64,000 bases of DNA from Polaromonas sp. (lineage in GTDB: Bacteria > Pseudomonadota > Gammaproteobacteria > Burkholderiales > Burkholderiaceae_C): the NCBI GenBank assembly GCA_030655515.1, contig JAURVI010000045.1, positions 62,001 through 126,000 on the forward strand, given 5' to 3'. The stretch's first letter is position 1. Every line of letters starts with the position of its first letter. Of the stretch, positions 43,389 through 50,489 are shown piece by piece. The notes beneath the pieces were generated by a model. That model made no database searches. It was not told where the DNA came from and saw nothing but the letters and a program-made list of their open reading frames with translations. Made by a program: the position numbers and the translations under genes.

Positions 43389-44489
43389 ATGAGTGGTCCA
43401 TTGCAAGGTTTGAAAGTGATCGAGTTCGGCGGCATCGGCCCCGGCCCGTTCTGCGCCATGATGCTGTCCGACATGGGCGCCGACGTGATCCGTCTGGACC
43501 GCAAGGCGGACAAAGGCAAGGACCGCGGGCCAGGCGCGTTTCTGGCCAGCGGTCGGCGCGGCGTACTGCATCGCGGTCGACGCTCGATCGCAGTCGATTT
43601 GAAGTCGCCCGAGGACGTGCAGCGCGTACTGGCGATGACCGACGGCGCCGACGCGATTATTGAGGGCTTCCGCCCCGGCGTGATGGAGCGGCTGGGCTTG
43701 GGTCCGGACGTCCTGCTCGCGCGCAATCCGAAGCTGGTCTATGGGCGCATGACCGGCTGGGGCCAGAACGGCCCGCTCGCGCAGGCTGCGGGCCACGACA
43801 TCAACTACATCGCCCTGTCGGGCGCGCTCAGCGTGATCGGCCGCGCCGAAGGCGGGCCGGTAGCGCCGCCGGCGATGATTGGCGACCTGGGTGGCGGCGG
43901 CATGATGCTCGCGTTCGGCATCGTTTGCGCCTTGCTCGAAGCACGCACCTCCGGCCGCGGCCAGGTGGTCGATGCAGCGATCACCGACGGCGCGGCCCTG
44001 CTCACCGCGATCGTCTGCGACCTCAAGGCGCTGGGGCTGTGGAAGAACGAGCGCCAAACCAACCTGCTGGACGGTGGCTCGCATTTCTACGACACCTACG
44101 AGTGCGCGGACGGCAAGTGGATATCGATCGCCTCGTTGGAGCCGCAGTTCTACGCATTGATGCTTGAAAAACTTGGCCTCACCGACCCGCTGTTCGAGCG
44201 CCAGCGCGACCCGAGCGCATGGCCCGAACTCAAGCGCAAAGTCACCGACATCTTTCTCTCCAAGCCAAGCGCGCATTGGTGTGCGTTGCTGGAAGGAACC
44301 GACGTGTGCTTCGCGCCAGTGCTGACGCTGGAAGAGGCGGCGCGCCATCCCCACAACGCCGCGCGCGGCACATTCTTTGAGCGAGACGGCGCGCTTCAGC
44401 CGTCACCGGCGCCGAGGTTCAGCCGAACGGTTCCCGTTCAACCGGGACCCGCGCCGTATATCGGGGAACACGACGACACCGCGACCTGA
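43389..44489 (+). CDS. alpha-methylacyl-CoA racemase (AMACR/MCR-like)
   Basis: A 366-residue CaiB-fold enzyme that interconverts (2R)- and (2S)-methylacyl-CoA. The three racemase residues are present with the exact family spacing: His136 in AGHDINY, Asp166 in IGDLGGGG and Glu251 in ASLEPQF (30 and 85 residues apart, as for His126, Asp156 and Glu241 of the mycobacterial enzyme). This separates it from true CoA-transferases. AAGGAGTAACGAGCT precedes the ATG. It implies 2-methyl-branched substrates for the operon. Confidence 0.94.
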   Translation: MSGPLQGLKVIEFGGIGPGPFCAMMLSDMGADVIRLDRKADKGKDRGPGAFLASGRRGVLHRGRRSIAVDLKSPEDVQRVLAMTDGADAIIEGFRPGVMERLGLGPDVLLARNPKLVYGRMTGWGQNGPLAQAAGHDINYIALSGALSVIGRAEGGPVAPPAMIGDLGGGGMMLAFGIVCALLEARTSGRGQVVDAAITDGAALLTAIVCDLKALGLWKNERQTNLLDGGSHFYDTYECADGKWISIASLEPQFYALMLEKLGLTDPLFERQRDPSAWPELKRKVTDIFLSKPSAHWCALLEGTDVCFAPVLTLEEAARHPHNAARGTFFERDGALQPSPAPRFSRTVPVQPGPAPYIGEHDDTAT

Positions 44490-44526
44490 TGCAAGTGGCG
44501 GTCTCGATTCTGTTAGAGGGAAGTGC

Positions 44527-44620
44527 TGGTGCCCGGGACCGGAATCGAACCGGTACGCCCCTTGTGCAGGAAAGCGGCGGATTTTAAGTCCGATGTGTCT
44601 ACCAATTTCACCACCCGGGC
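44527..44620 (-). tRNA. tRNA-Leu (UAA)
   Basis: The minus strand reads GCCCGGG at the 5' end and CCCGGGC plus A and an encoded CCA at the 3' end, a perfect 7-bp acceptor stem. The anticodon loop CTTAAAA gives UAA, a long variable arm is present as in class II tRNAs, and the T-arm GGTTCGATTCC is standard. Total 94 bases with CCA. Confidence 0.96.
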
Positions 44621-44655
44621 AGGGCTTTCCATTGTGAAACAAAAAGCGTAATTCG

Positions 44656-44700
44656 TGGAGGCGCGGGCCGGAGTCGAACCGACCTACACGGATTTGCAAT
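44656..44700 (-). other. tRNA-Cys 3' half: prophage left attachment site (attL)
   Basis: The minus strand from 44700 to 44656 reads the anticodon loop TTGCAAA (GCA), the 3' anticodon-stem strand TCCGT, a normal T-arm (GTCGG TTCGACT CCGGC), acceptor strand CCGCGCC, T and CCA. The 5' half is missing: no GGCGCGG or D-arm lies to the right, and the 5' anticodon-stem strand has a mismatch. This is the remnant left when a phage recombines into the 3' half of a tRNA gene. Phage genes begin at once to the right. A rebuilt tRNA-Cys is expected at the far end. Confidence 0.85.
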
Positions 44701-44814
44701 GCGTGTAGCATTCTAAGCGATGGCCGCAAACCAGCATGGATGCTAGGCTACTGAGTGCGCATACAGTGCGCCAAATGTGCCGTTTGCGCTGATTTGGTCA
44801 AATAATTCCCACCC

Positions 44815-45186
44815 ATGAACCCCGCCCTACTCCTAGCCCTCTGCCTATCCCTGCCAGCAATGGCCGGAAAGCGATCAGTGGCTGTGGTTTGTGGCTCACT
44901 TTCGGCGTTTTGTGATCCACAAACTGTTTTGACGCGCACCGATGAGCCACAAACGACAAAACGGAGTGCGGCTGAGGTGCTGGCGTTCAAGCGCGAGAAT
45001 CCTTGCCCTGCGACTGGGCTGCGGTATGGGAACTGCCCAGGATGGGAAATTGACCACCTTCACCCGATTTGCGCCAAAGGCGTAGATCACAGGTCAAATA
45101 TGCAGTGGTTGACCATCCAAGAGCATCGCTGGAAGACGCGCACTGACGTTAGGGTTTGTCGGCAGTTGCGCAAGGACGGCTATTAA
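44815..45186 (+). CDS. HNH-family protein with signal peptide (phage-encoded)
   Basis: A 123-residue protein with a short hydrophobic N-terminus (MNPALLLALCLSLPAMA) that looks like a cleavable signal peptide, then an HNH nuclease core: CPATGLRYGNCPGWEIDH, LHPICAKG and DHRSNMQWL. Similar HNH proteins are common near lysis genes and attachment sites of betaproteobacterial prophages. It is on the strand opposite to the late genes and has no clear Shine-Dalgarno. A periplasmic nuclease role is an inference. Confidence 0.75.
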   Translation: MNPALLLALCLSLPAMAGKRSVAVVCGSLSAFCDPQTVLTRTDEPQTTKRSAAEVLAFKRENPCPATGLRYGNCPGWEIDHLHPICAKGVDHRSNMQWLTIQEHRWKTRTDVRVCRQLRKDGY

Positions 45187-45353
45187 TCCACCCTAGGCGG
45201 CGGCAGATCATCATCACGCGGCGGGTCGTCGGCGATGCGCTCAAGCAGTATCCGGCGCGCCATTCTGGTGTCCCGCGCCTGCCGGTCGAGCCGCTGCTTT
45301 TCGGTCCTGCGATGGTGGCGGGCGTCGTTGCCGTCTTGGTCGGGGTATTTCAT
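45183..45353 (-). CDS. small phage ORF downstream of Rz
   Basis: A 56-codon ORF starting 4 bases after the Rz stop and ending within the last codons of the convergent HNH gene. The product is highly charged (MKYPDQDGNDARHHRRTEKQ...) with no hydrophobic segment and no family I recognise. Compact packing suggests it is real; there is no strong ribosome site. Confidence 0.45.
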   Translation of the reverse strand: MKYPDQDGNDARHHRRTEKQRLDRQARDTRMARRILLERIADDPPRDDDLPPPRVD

Positions 45354-45357
45354 TGGG

Positions 45358-45825
45358 CTACTTCGGCCAAGCGTCCAGCATCAATCGGAGGTCAGAGGCG
45401 AGGCCCTGAGCGTATCCCGCCACGCCTTCAAGCTCTGCTGTGCATTGCTCAAAAACGGAATCGAGAGCCGTGATTCGTTGACGGAGGGAGGCGACGGAAG
45501 CGCTGGACAGTTGGGAACGAGCGGCGGCGAGGTCGTCGCGCAACCCGCCACGCTCAGCGCGCAAGCGGTCAGCATCAAGCGCAGCAGTGATTTCACGTTT
45601 CTTTGCGGCATTGAGAGCCTCCGTTACAAGGGATTGACGGCGCTGCTCGATGCGCCGGGATTCGGCATTGAAGGCCGCGAGCTGTTCGGTTTGCTTGAGC
45701 TTTTCGGTTGTCCACTCAGCCCGGACAACAGCCTTGCCCGAGCGGTAGGCGGTGAAGTGGGTGAAGGCCAGGCCGACAGCAAGGGCTACGGCGGCCCACA
45801 CGCGCCAGTTCAGGAGCGCGGTCAT
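45358..45825 (-). CDS. Rz: i-spanin (Rz-like)
   Basis: A 155-residue inner-membrane spanin that acts with Rz1 to fuse inner and outer membranes in the last step of lysis. One N-terminal membrane anchor (about 8-24, WAAVALAVGLAFTHF) is followed by a long periplasmic alpha-helical stretch rich in Glu, Arg, Gln and Ala (about 30-120), as in the Rz/DUF2514 proteins. It follows the endolysin with a 4-base overlap and contains the Rz1 gene in another frame. Confidence 0.85.
   Translation of the reverse strand: MTALLNWRVWAAVALAVGLAFTHFTAYRSGKAVVRAEWTTEKLKQTEQLAAFNAESRRIEQRRQSLVTEALNAAKKREITAALDADRLRAERGGLRDDLAAARSQLSSASVASLRQRITALDSVFEQCTAELEGVAGYAQGLASDLRLMLDAWPK
45381..45611 (-). CDS. Rz1: o-spanin lipoprotein (Rz1-like) embedded in Rz
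   Basis: A 76-residue lipoprotein lying wholly inside Rz in a different frame. It has a basic start (MPQRNVKSLLR), a hydrophobic stretch and lipobox SVAGC with Cys24 as the lipidated residue, then a Pro-rich segment (TTSPPLVPNCPALPSPPS) typical of o-spanins. GAGG lies six bases before the ATG. It would be anchored in the outer membrane and pair with Rz across the periplasm. Confidence 0.85.
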   Translation of the reverse strand: MPQRNVKSLLRLMLTACALSVAGCATTSPPLVPNCPALPSPPSVNESRLSIPFLSNAQQSLKAWRDTLRASPLTSD

Positions 45826-46397
45826 GCGATCACCGCCGCTGCGATCTTGAACAGCTTCAGCCGGTCGGCGTAGCCGTTGGAGTCGCCGTCAGCCGCCGTC
45901 TTCCGGCCTCGATTGATAGTGTCGCAATAGCCGTCGAAGTCGCCAGAATCTGCAAAGCGGTTGCAATCTTTCATGGCGATGTAGTCGGCAGCAGACAGGG
46001 AGGCCCACTCAGGGTCTGCCAGGCGCTCCGGTTCAACCTCAAAGTCAGGCACACTCATATCAGGGAATCGCTTGCGCAGCCGGTCGCGCACAGCCGCATG
46101 GTTGAATCGGCCTGTTGTCTGTAACATGCCGTGTCCGGCAAAGCGGCGTCCGTCTCCGGGCTGGGTATTGCCAAGGTCGGCGCGGCCTTCATAGCGCGAC
46201 TGGGCCGGTGTCGGTCCCCATATTTCCTTCAGCCACTTAAGGCCACCAGTCTCATGCCCGATGTTGGCCAGGAACATGGCCTTGCGTGCCGGCGTGTCGA
46301 TGCCATACAACCGCATGGCGTCGTTCAGGCCATCCGCACAGTATTGGGCGCGGTCAATTCGGGCGCCAGTGCAGCGGGCGATGTCTTGGGGTGTCAT
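45822..46397 (-). CDS. GH19 (chitinase-fold) endolysin
   Basis: A 191-residue lysozyme-like enzyme that cleaves peptidoglycan. The catalytic Glu49 lies in NIGHETGG, with the second Glu58 in KWLKEIW, the spacing seen in GH19 enzymes; YEGRADLGNTQPGDGRRFAG is the conserved phage-GH19 loop, and the downstream GRFNHAAV segment follows. No signal peptide, so release depends on the holin. I chose the ATG at 46397 (AAAGGAGTGAT before it); the longer ORF would read into the holin gene. 1 base after holin. Confidence 0.9.
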   Translation of the reverse strand: MTPQDIARCTGARIDRAQYCADGLNDAMRLYGIDTPARKAMFLANIGHETGGLKWLKEIWGPTPAQSRYEGRADLGNTQPGDGRRFAGHGMLQTTGRFNHAAVRDRLRKRFPDMSVPDFEVEPERLADPEWASLSAADYIAMKDCNRFADSGDFDGYCDTINRGRKTAADGDSNGYADRLKLFKIAAAVIA

Positions 46398-46398
46398 A

Positions 46399-46812
46399 TC
46401 ACTCCTTTGGGGGGATGGTGGTATCAATGCCCAGCTTCTTTTCCGCGAAGCGCTGGCCCAGGCCCTCAATCCAGTTGATCCCCTTGGTGCCGGCATGGCC
46501 GGATACCCCGACAATTGCGGCGGTCAGCCCTTGGTGCAGGTTCATGTAGTCGCACAGGTAAAAAGCGATCAGCCCGGCGAAGGCACTGATGCACAGTTCA
46601 CCGACAAGGGCGCTAATGTTCCACATGAGCAGCTCCCCTTTGCGGACCTTGCCCCACCAGCTAGCCATCCCGCCAAGCAAGGCAACGGCCAAGATCCCGC
46701 CGTAGACCTTGAGGGTGTAGTTAAAAGGCCCCTTAGATGCCTCCTGCGCCCATGCGGTGACCGGCAGCAGCAAGTGCATGCATAAAATGAGGGTGAGAAT
46801 GGCTCGCGTCAT
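46399..46812 (-). CDS. phage holin (LydA/superfamily III-like)
   Basis: A 137-residue membrane protein with an N-terminal signal-like segment (MTRAILTLILCMHLLLPVTAWAQ) and further hydrophobic segments about 38-52, 65-85 and 92-106, ending in a charged tail (RFAEKKLGIDTTIPPKE). Position directly before the endolysin and the GHAGTKGINWIE segment fit LydA-type holins. It would form the membrane lesion that frees the endolysin. Confidence 0.75.
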   Translation of the reverse strand: MTRAILTLILCMHLLLPVTAWAQEASKGPFNYTLKVYGGILAVALLGGMASWWGKVRKGELLMWNISALVGELCISAFAGLIAFYLCDYMNLHQGLTAAIVGVSGHAGTKGINWIEGLGQRFAEKKLGIDTTIPPKE

Positions 46813-46821
46813 GGCCGGTCC

Positions 46822-47235
46822 TTATCGGTGTGCGGGTTTACGGATATGCCAGCCCTTGCGGTCTTTGCCGTCAAGGAAGGGGGCAAAAGCTGCGGCCACT
46901 TTCCGACGCCACCACCATTCGGCAGGGTCCTCGTTGTACCGACTGAATCGCTCGGTCATCAGCTCGAAAAACCAGATTGAATAGCCTTTGACCTTGACGC
47001 GCCGGAATGCGTAGCTTGGGCGGGGGTCGAGGCAAAACAGCGCGTACACCACGGCGTTAAGCAGGCCGTCCAAAAACACGAACACCGTGGCGATGGTCAG
47101 GTCAACAAGGTACACATGGCGCGGCGATAGACCGTCTTCGTCGGCCCGGTCTGCCGCCATCGAAAAGCCGTAGCCGACATACAGCACCAGCGTGCCGATG
47201 CCGCCAAAGGCCAGCCAGTACAGCAGCCAGATCAC
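46822..47235 (-). CDS. phage membrane protein of unknown function
   Basis: A 137-residue protein with hydrophobic segments at about 2-24 and 44-68 and a basic, aromatic C-terminal half (WWWRRKVAAAF). I do not recognise it. It sits between the holin and a hypothetical gene, with a 4-base overlap upstream, so it may take part in lysis control or superinfection immunity; neither is shown by sequence. Confidence 0.65.
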   Translation of the reverse strand: MIWLLYWLAFGGIGTLVLYVGYGFSMAADRADEDGLSPRHVYLVDLTIATVFVFLDGLLNAVVYALFCLDPRPSYAFRRVKVKGYSIWFFELMTERFSRYNEDPAEWWWRRKVAAAFAPFLDGKDRKGWHIRKPAHR

Positions 47236-47564
47236 ACCAGCACCCGCAGCGGTTTGATGGCCTGTTCCGCTTCGTACAGCGTCCTGTAGTTGCTGTCGTT
47301 CACCATCGCCCAGTCGTGGGCCTGTTGTCGTGTGACTGTTTGCCCCTTGGCAGCCGCAATGCGGATCAAGTCATCCAGCGCGTAGGACAATGCAACCAGC
47401 CTTGCACCGCGCTGCATCGCGTCGGCGACAACTGGAGCGCCTTCGATTTCACGAATTTGCTGAATAGGCAAGAGCTGCGGCTTAGGAGCCCCCCATAGCG
47501 CAAGGATCTCCGCTTCCTCCTCCGGGGCGCATTCGACGGGCACGCCTCCCACCATCTTGATCAC
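47232..47564 (-). CDS. hypothetical phage protein downstream of the tail fibre
   Basis: A 110-residue acidic, mostly helical protein (MIKMVGGVPVECAPEEEAE...) with no membrane segment. The GTG start overlaps the tail-fibre stop by 3 bases. Small helical proteins after fibre genes are often fibre-assembly chaperones, which is a guess here. Confidence 0.65.
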   Translation of the reverse strand: MIKMVGGVPVECAPEEEAEILALWGAPKPQLLPIQQIREIEGAPVVADAMQRGARLVALSYALDDLIRIAAAKGQTVTRQQAHDWAMVNDSNYRTLYEAEQAIKPLRVLV

Positions 47565-48700
47565 CGGAAACCTCGCAGGGTTGCGACGGCGCCTGCCTGA
47601 ATCGTTCCGCTATCCATGATCAAACGGAACCCGGTAACCGCTCCCGTGCCGGCGCTTTCGCCGTTTCCTTTGATGTTGATGGTCGTCGACCCTACATATG
47701 CACCTTCGTAGCTGACACGCTTGATGGCTGTTGTCTGCGCGCAGTTAGAAATTCGAATGATGAAGGCCGCAGGGTTCCCGCTATTTGACATGTTATCGGC
47801 AGTCGCCGCGGTAAGTGAGATTCCCGTCCCCGTCCCACCTTGTCCTACAACCCCACTCCCGGCCGTTGTCCATCGCCAATTCGCCCAGTAGTAGCCAGCC
47901 GTGACCCACGAACCAGCCACCTGGAATTGCAGCAGCAGATTGACGGTGGTTGTCGTCGGCAGCAGTCTTTCAATTTCAATTTCGTAGGAATTAAATGTGC
48001 TGTTGTAGATCGTCGTGAAGTCAATCGATGCGACGGCGACGCTTGCCACTTGACGCTGTATTAGCGCGCTACCTGCTCCGTAAATGTCTCCGATGCCACC
48101 CTGCGCAACCGGTAGCGGCGTAACGCGGTCAGGGATCGCGTTGTTTGTCGCGGTAAGCAGCCCGAGACTGACCGATGACAGCCCCGAATCCAGCACGCCC
48201 GATGTGTTGACGACTGTGACGGTCGTTACGCCAGAGCCAAAAACGGAGGCTGAAATCGTGCTGTAGGTCGTCCCGCCCGTGTTGATGCTCTTAACCCGGC
48301 GCGCAACCTCGAAGTCGTTAGTCTTGTCGCCGACCAGAGAAAAGCTGACGGCGCTGATGTAGGTCGGCGTCTCGCTTGGCGGAAGAAACTGATCGGCTGA
48401 AAATGTGGTGTCGCCGATGCCGGAAATGTTGTCAAAAGTGGACTGGGTAACCCCTGCCGCGTTCTTGATGATGAATTTCAGCGGAACACCGCCAAGCATC
48501 CAGACCGGGCCGTTTATGGGGTAGCCGTTGGCGTTGAGCGTCATCACGACGCCCTGCGGCGTCCCGCCTGTGTCGTCCGTGTAGGTTGTGGCGGGCGTGG
48601 AGGTGCCAGCCAGGAACGTGCTGATCGTTCCGCCTACAAGCGGATCGCCGTTGGCGTCGATGGTTTGGACGTTCCCGATGGGGCTCAGAAAATAGGGCAT
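47561..48700 (-). CDS. tail fibre/receptor-binding protein
   Basis: A 379-residue protein. The N-terminus (FLSPIGNVQTIDANGDPLVGG, then LNANGYPINGPVW and FIIKNAAGV, about 1-95) resembles the head-binding domain of P22-like tailspikes. The middle is a Ser/Thr/Gly/Val-rich repeat-poor shaft, and the C-terminus (from about 215, SIDFTTIYNSTFNSYEIEIE) is a beta-sandwich tip found on many phage fibres, ending TLRGFR. It determines host recognition. TGGAG precedes the ATG and a terminator lies just upstream. Confidence 0.82.
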   Translation of the reverse strand: MPYFLSPIGNVQTIDANGDPLVGGTISTFLAGTSTPATTYTDDTGGTPQGVVMTLNANGYPINGPVWMLGGVPLKFIIKNAAGVTQSTFDNISGIGDTTFSADQFLPPSETPTYISAVSFSLVGDKTNDFEVARRVKSINTGGTTYSTISASVFGSGVTTVTVVNTSGVLDSGLSSVSLGLLTATNNAIPDRVTPLPVAQGGIGDIYGAGSALIQRQVASVAVASIDFTTIYNSTFNSYEIEIERLLPTTTTVNLLLQFQVAGSWVTAGYYWANWRWTTAGSGVVGQGGTGTGISLTAATADNMSNSGNPAAFIIRISNCAQTTAIKRVSYEGAYVGSTTINIKGNGESAGTGAVTGFRLIMDSGTIQAGAVATLRGFR

Positions 48701-48717
48701 TTAGGCTCCAGGAAATG

Positions 48718-48749
48718 AAAAAAGCCCCCTGACTTGCGCCGGGGGGCTT
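48718..48749 (-). terminator. intrinsic terminator upstream of the tail-fibre gene
   Basis: The minus strand reads an 8-bp stem (AAGCCCCC / GGGGGCTT) with a 12-base loop followed directly by six T. It lies after the ejection-protein gene and 18 bases before the tail-fibre ATG, so the fibre and lysis genes either need readthrough or their own promoter. Confidence 0.8.
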
Positions 48750-48760
48750 AAAATTGCGTG

Positions 48761-48853
48761 ATGACTTACGAAGAATGGGTACTTGTAAAGGCCGGAATTT
48801 TTCTGGTCATCGTCGCGATCATCGGCTTCTGGATGGGCATCACCGGGCGATAA
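48761..48853 (+). CDS. 30-residue membrane microprotein on the opposite strand
   Basis: MTYEEWVLVKAGIFLVIVAI followed by IGFWMGITGR: one membrane-spanning helix with a charged N-terminus. It lies on the plus strand in the 139-base gap between two minus-strand late genes, and its last 14 bases overlap the 3' end of the ejection gene. GGGGGG of the hairpin at 48741 is the only candidate ribosome site. The composition is too protein-like for chance noise, but expression is unproven. Confidence 0.5.
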   Translation: MTYEEWVLVKAGIFLVIVAIIGFWMGITGR

Positions 48854-50489
48854 GAACTGGCGCGGCGCGGTAGGTGGCAGGCAGGGCCTGAGCAAGCGCG
48901 TTCTCAATCGCTGGGTTCGTCGTCCCTAGTGCAGCATTGCGGGCCATCGTGCTATTGAGCAGCATATTGGTTGCCCGTCCTCCCGCCATCGCGCCACCCA
49001 GAGCGGCCAGCCCGCCTACACCACCAGTTGCGCCAGCAACTGACGCAGCAGCGCCGCCAGTGAAAATCCGCTGAGCGGCTCCGTGCTGACCCTCCCGTCC
49101 CTTGACGAACTGCGCCGCAATGTCTGCCAGCTCCTGCATCTGCGGGTTGTTGATGTTCTTCATGTTGGCAAGGCGAGCCACTGACACCTCACCCTCAACG
49201 CCGTTTTTCGCCAGCTTTTCGAGGTCGAGCATATTCCCGTACTGCAAGCGAGTTTTTGCAAACGCTGCGGCCTCTTTCGGCCCGAGTGAGCGGTCTAGCG
49301 CGCCCATCAATACCTTTTTCAACTCGGTTGCGTGCCATGCCTCATTGCCCGAACCGCGCCCGATACGGTCGAGCGTTTTCTTGATGTTGTATGCCGCCTG
49401 CCCGTCAATTTGCCCCGTCGCGCCCTTGTTGATTAGCTCGTCAATCTGGCTGGCGATTGGTTTGAGCGCATCAGTGCCAAGCTCACGCTCTGCCCGGTTG
49501 AACACTTCGGTCGCATCGTCCAGTAGCTGCTTGTCGAAAATCACCACGTTGTTTTTCAGGGTGCGCTCAAACTCACCTCCAAGAACTGTTTCAGCCTTGC
49601 GCAGGGCCTGCGTCACGTTGCTGGAATCCTGCCCAAAGGTGCGGGAAAGCGCCTTATTAAGCTGGCTGTTCATAGCTTCTTCAGTCGCCGCGCGCCCACT
49701 CATGGGGACGTAGTTCAAAGACGATGCAATTGCGTTCAAAGGCTTGCTATCCACCAGTCGGTCTGCCGGAATGTTGATGCCAAGCTCCTTGGCGCGTGCT
49801 GCCAGTTGCTGAACTTCTGCGCTGGCCGGCTTGCCACGGATGGCGCTGCCAGCGGCCCGCGCAGCCGTCCCCACTCCTTGAGCGACAACAGGCAGGGCGC
49901 CGCCGACAACCGCACCGGTCTTGGCGTACTCCGGGTTGACCAGGCCAGCAGCGGCGCCACCAGAGATTGCGCCCCCGGCAGCACGGGCCAACAGGTTGCC
50001 GGCTCCACCGCCAGCGCCAGCTTTGAAGCCACCACTAGCGAGAGCATTAGCAAACCCGGCTGCACCAGGCGCAACCGCAGACACGCCTTTTGCCAGCGCG
50101 CCGCCGACACCGGCTGTCCCGGCGATTTCAGCGCCGATCTTGCCTGCACCGTAGGCGATAGAGTCTGGTCGCGCCCCAATTTCAGGCATGGCCGCATCAA
50201 TAGCGGCGCGGCGCTCCGGGTTGGTAATGGATGTGGTGTTACCCATTGCCGCGTCAATCGGCGTCATCAGCGTGGCCCCAATGTTGGCAGCTCCGCGAAT
50301 GGCGCCGAGCCCCATCTGCACCGGCACAGAATCCATCACCTCATTTTTCAGCATCTGGCCCATCGTTGGCTTTTCGGCAACAGGCCCGCGCATCTTGCGA
50401 ATCTCAGCCGCAAACGCTCGCGCATCGTCAGCATTGCCGGCTGCGTCAGCCTTGACCAAGGCCGCGCTGAGTTGTTCGAGGGTTGCCAT
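48840..50489 (-). CDS. internal virion/ejection protein (P22 gp16-like)
   Basis: A 549-residue protein. The N-terminal 35 residues (MATLEQLSAALVKADAAGNADDARAFA) form a short helical repeat common at the start of phage ejection proteins; the region 50-230 is Gly/Ala-rich with several membrane-active stretches (GVGGALAKGVSAV, AGGAISGGAAAGL), and the rest is helical. Such proteins leave the capsid with the DNA and help it cross the envelope. Placed after the other two ejection genes as in P22. Confidence 0.75.
   Translation of the reverse strand: MATLEQLSAALVKADAAGNADDARAFAAEIRKMRGPVAEKPTMGQMLKNEVMDSVPVQMGLGAIRGAANIGATLMTPIDAAMGNTTSITNPERRAAIDAAMPEIGARPDSIAYGAGKIGAEIAGTAGVGGALAKGVSAVAPGAAGFANALASGGFKAGAGGGAGNLLARAAGGAISGGAAAGLVNPEYAKTGAVVGGALPVVAQGVGTAARAAGSAIRGKPASAEVQQLAARAKELGINIPADRLVDSKPLNAIASSLNYVPMSGRAATEEAMNSQLNKALSRTFGQDSSNVTQALRKAETVLGGEFERTLKNNVVIFDKQLLDDATEVFNRAERELGTDALKPIASQIDELINKGATGQIDGQAAYNIKKTLDRIGRGSGNEAWHATELKKVLMGALDRSLGPKEAAAFAKTRLQYGNMLDLEKLAKNGVEGEVSVARLANMKNINNPQMQELADIAAQFVKGREGQHGAAQRIFTGGAAASVAGATGGVGGLAALGGAMAGGRATNMLLNSTMARNAALGTTNPAIENALAQALPATYRAAPVLIAR

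Noticed and set aside
44748-44990. 80-codon minus-strand open frame near the attachment site
   Set aside because: It is antisense to the HNH gene, which has clear motifs, and has no domain or ribosome site of its own.
47561-48700. Diversity-generating retroelement acting on the tail fibre, as in BPP-1
   Set aside because: No reverse transcriptase or template-repeat copy of the fibre C-terminus occurs in the window, and the fibre tip is not a C-type lectin domain.
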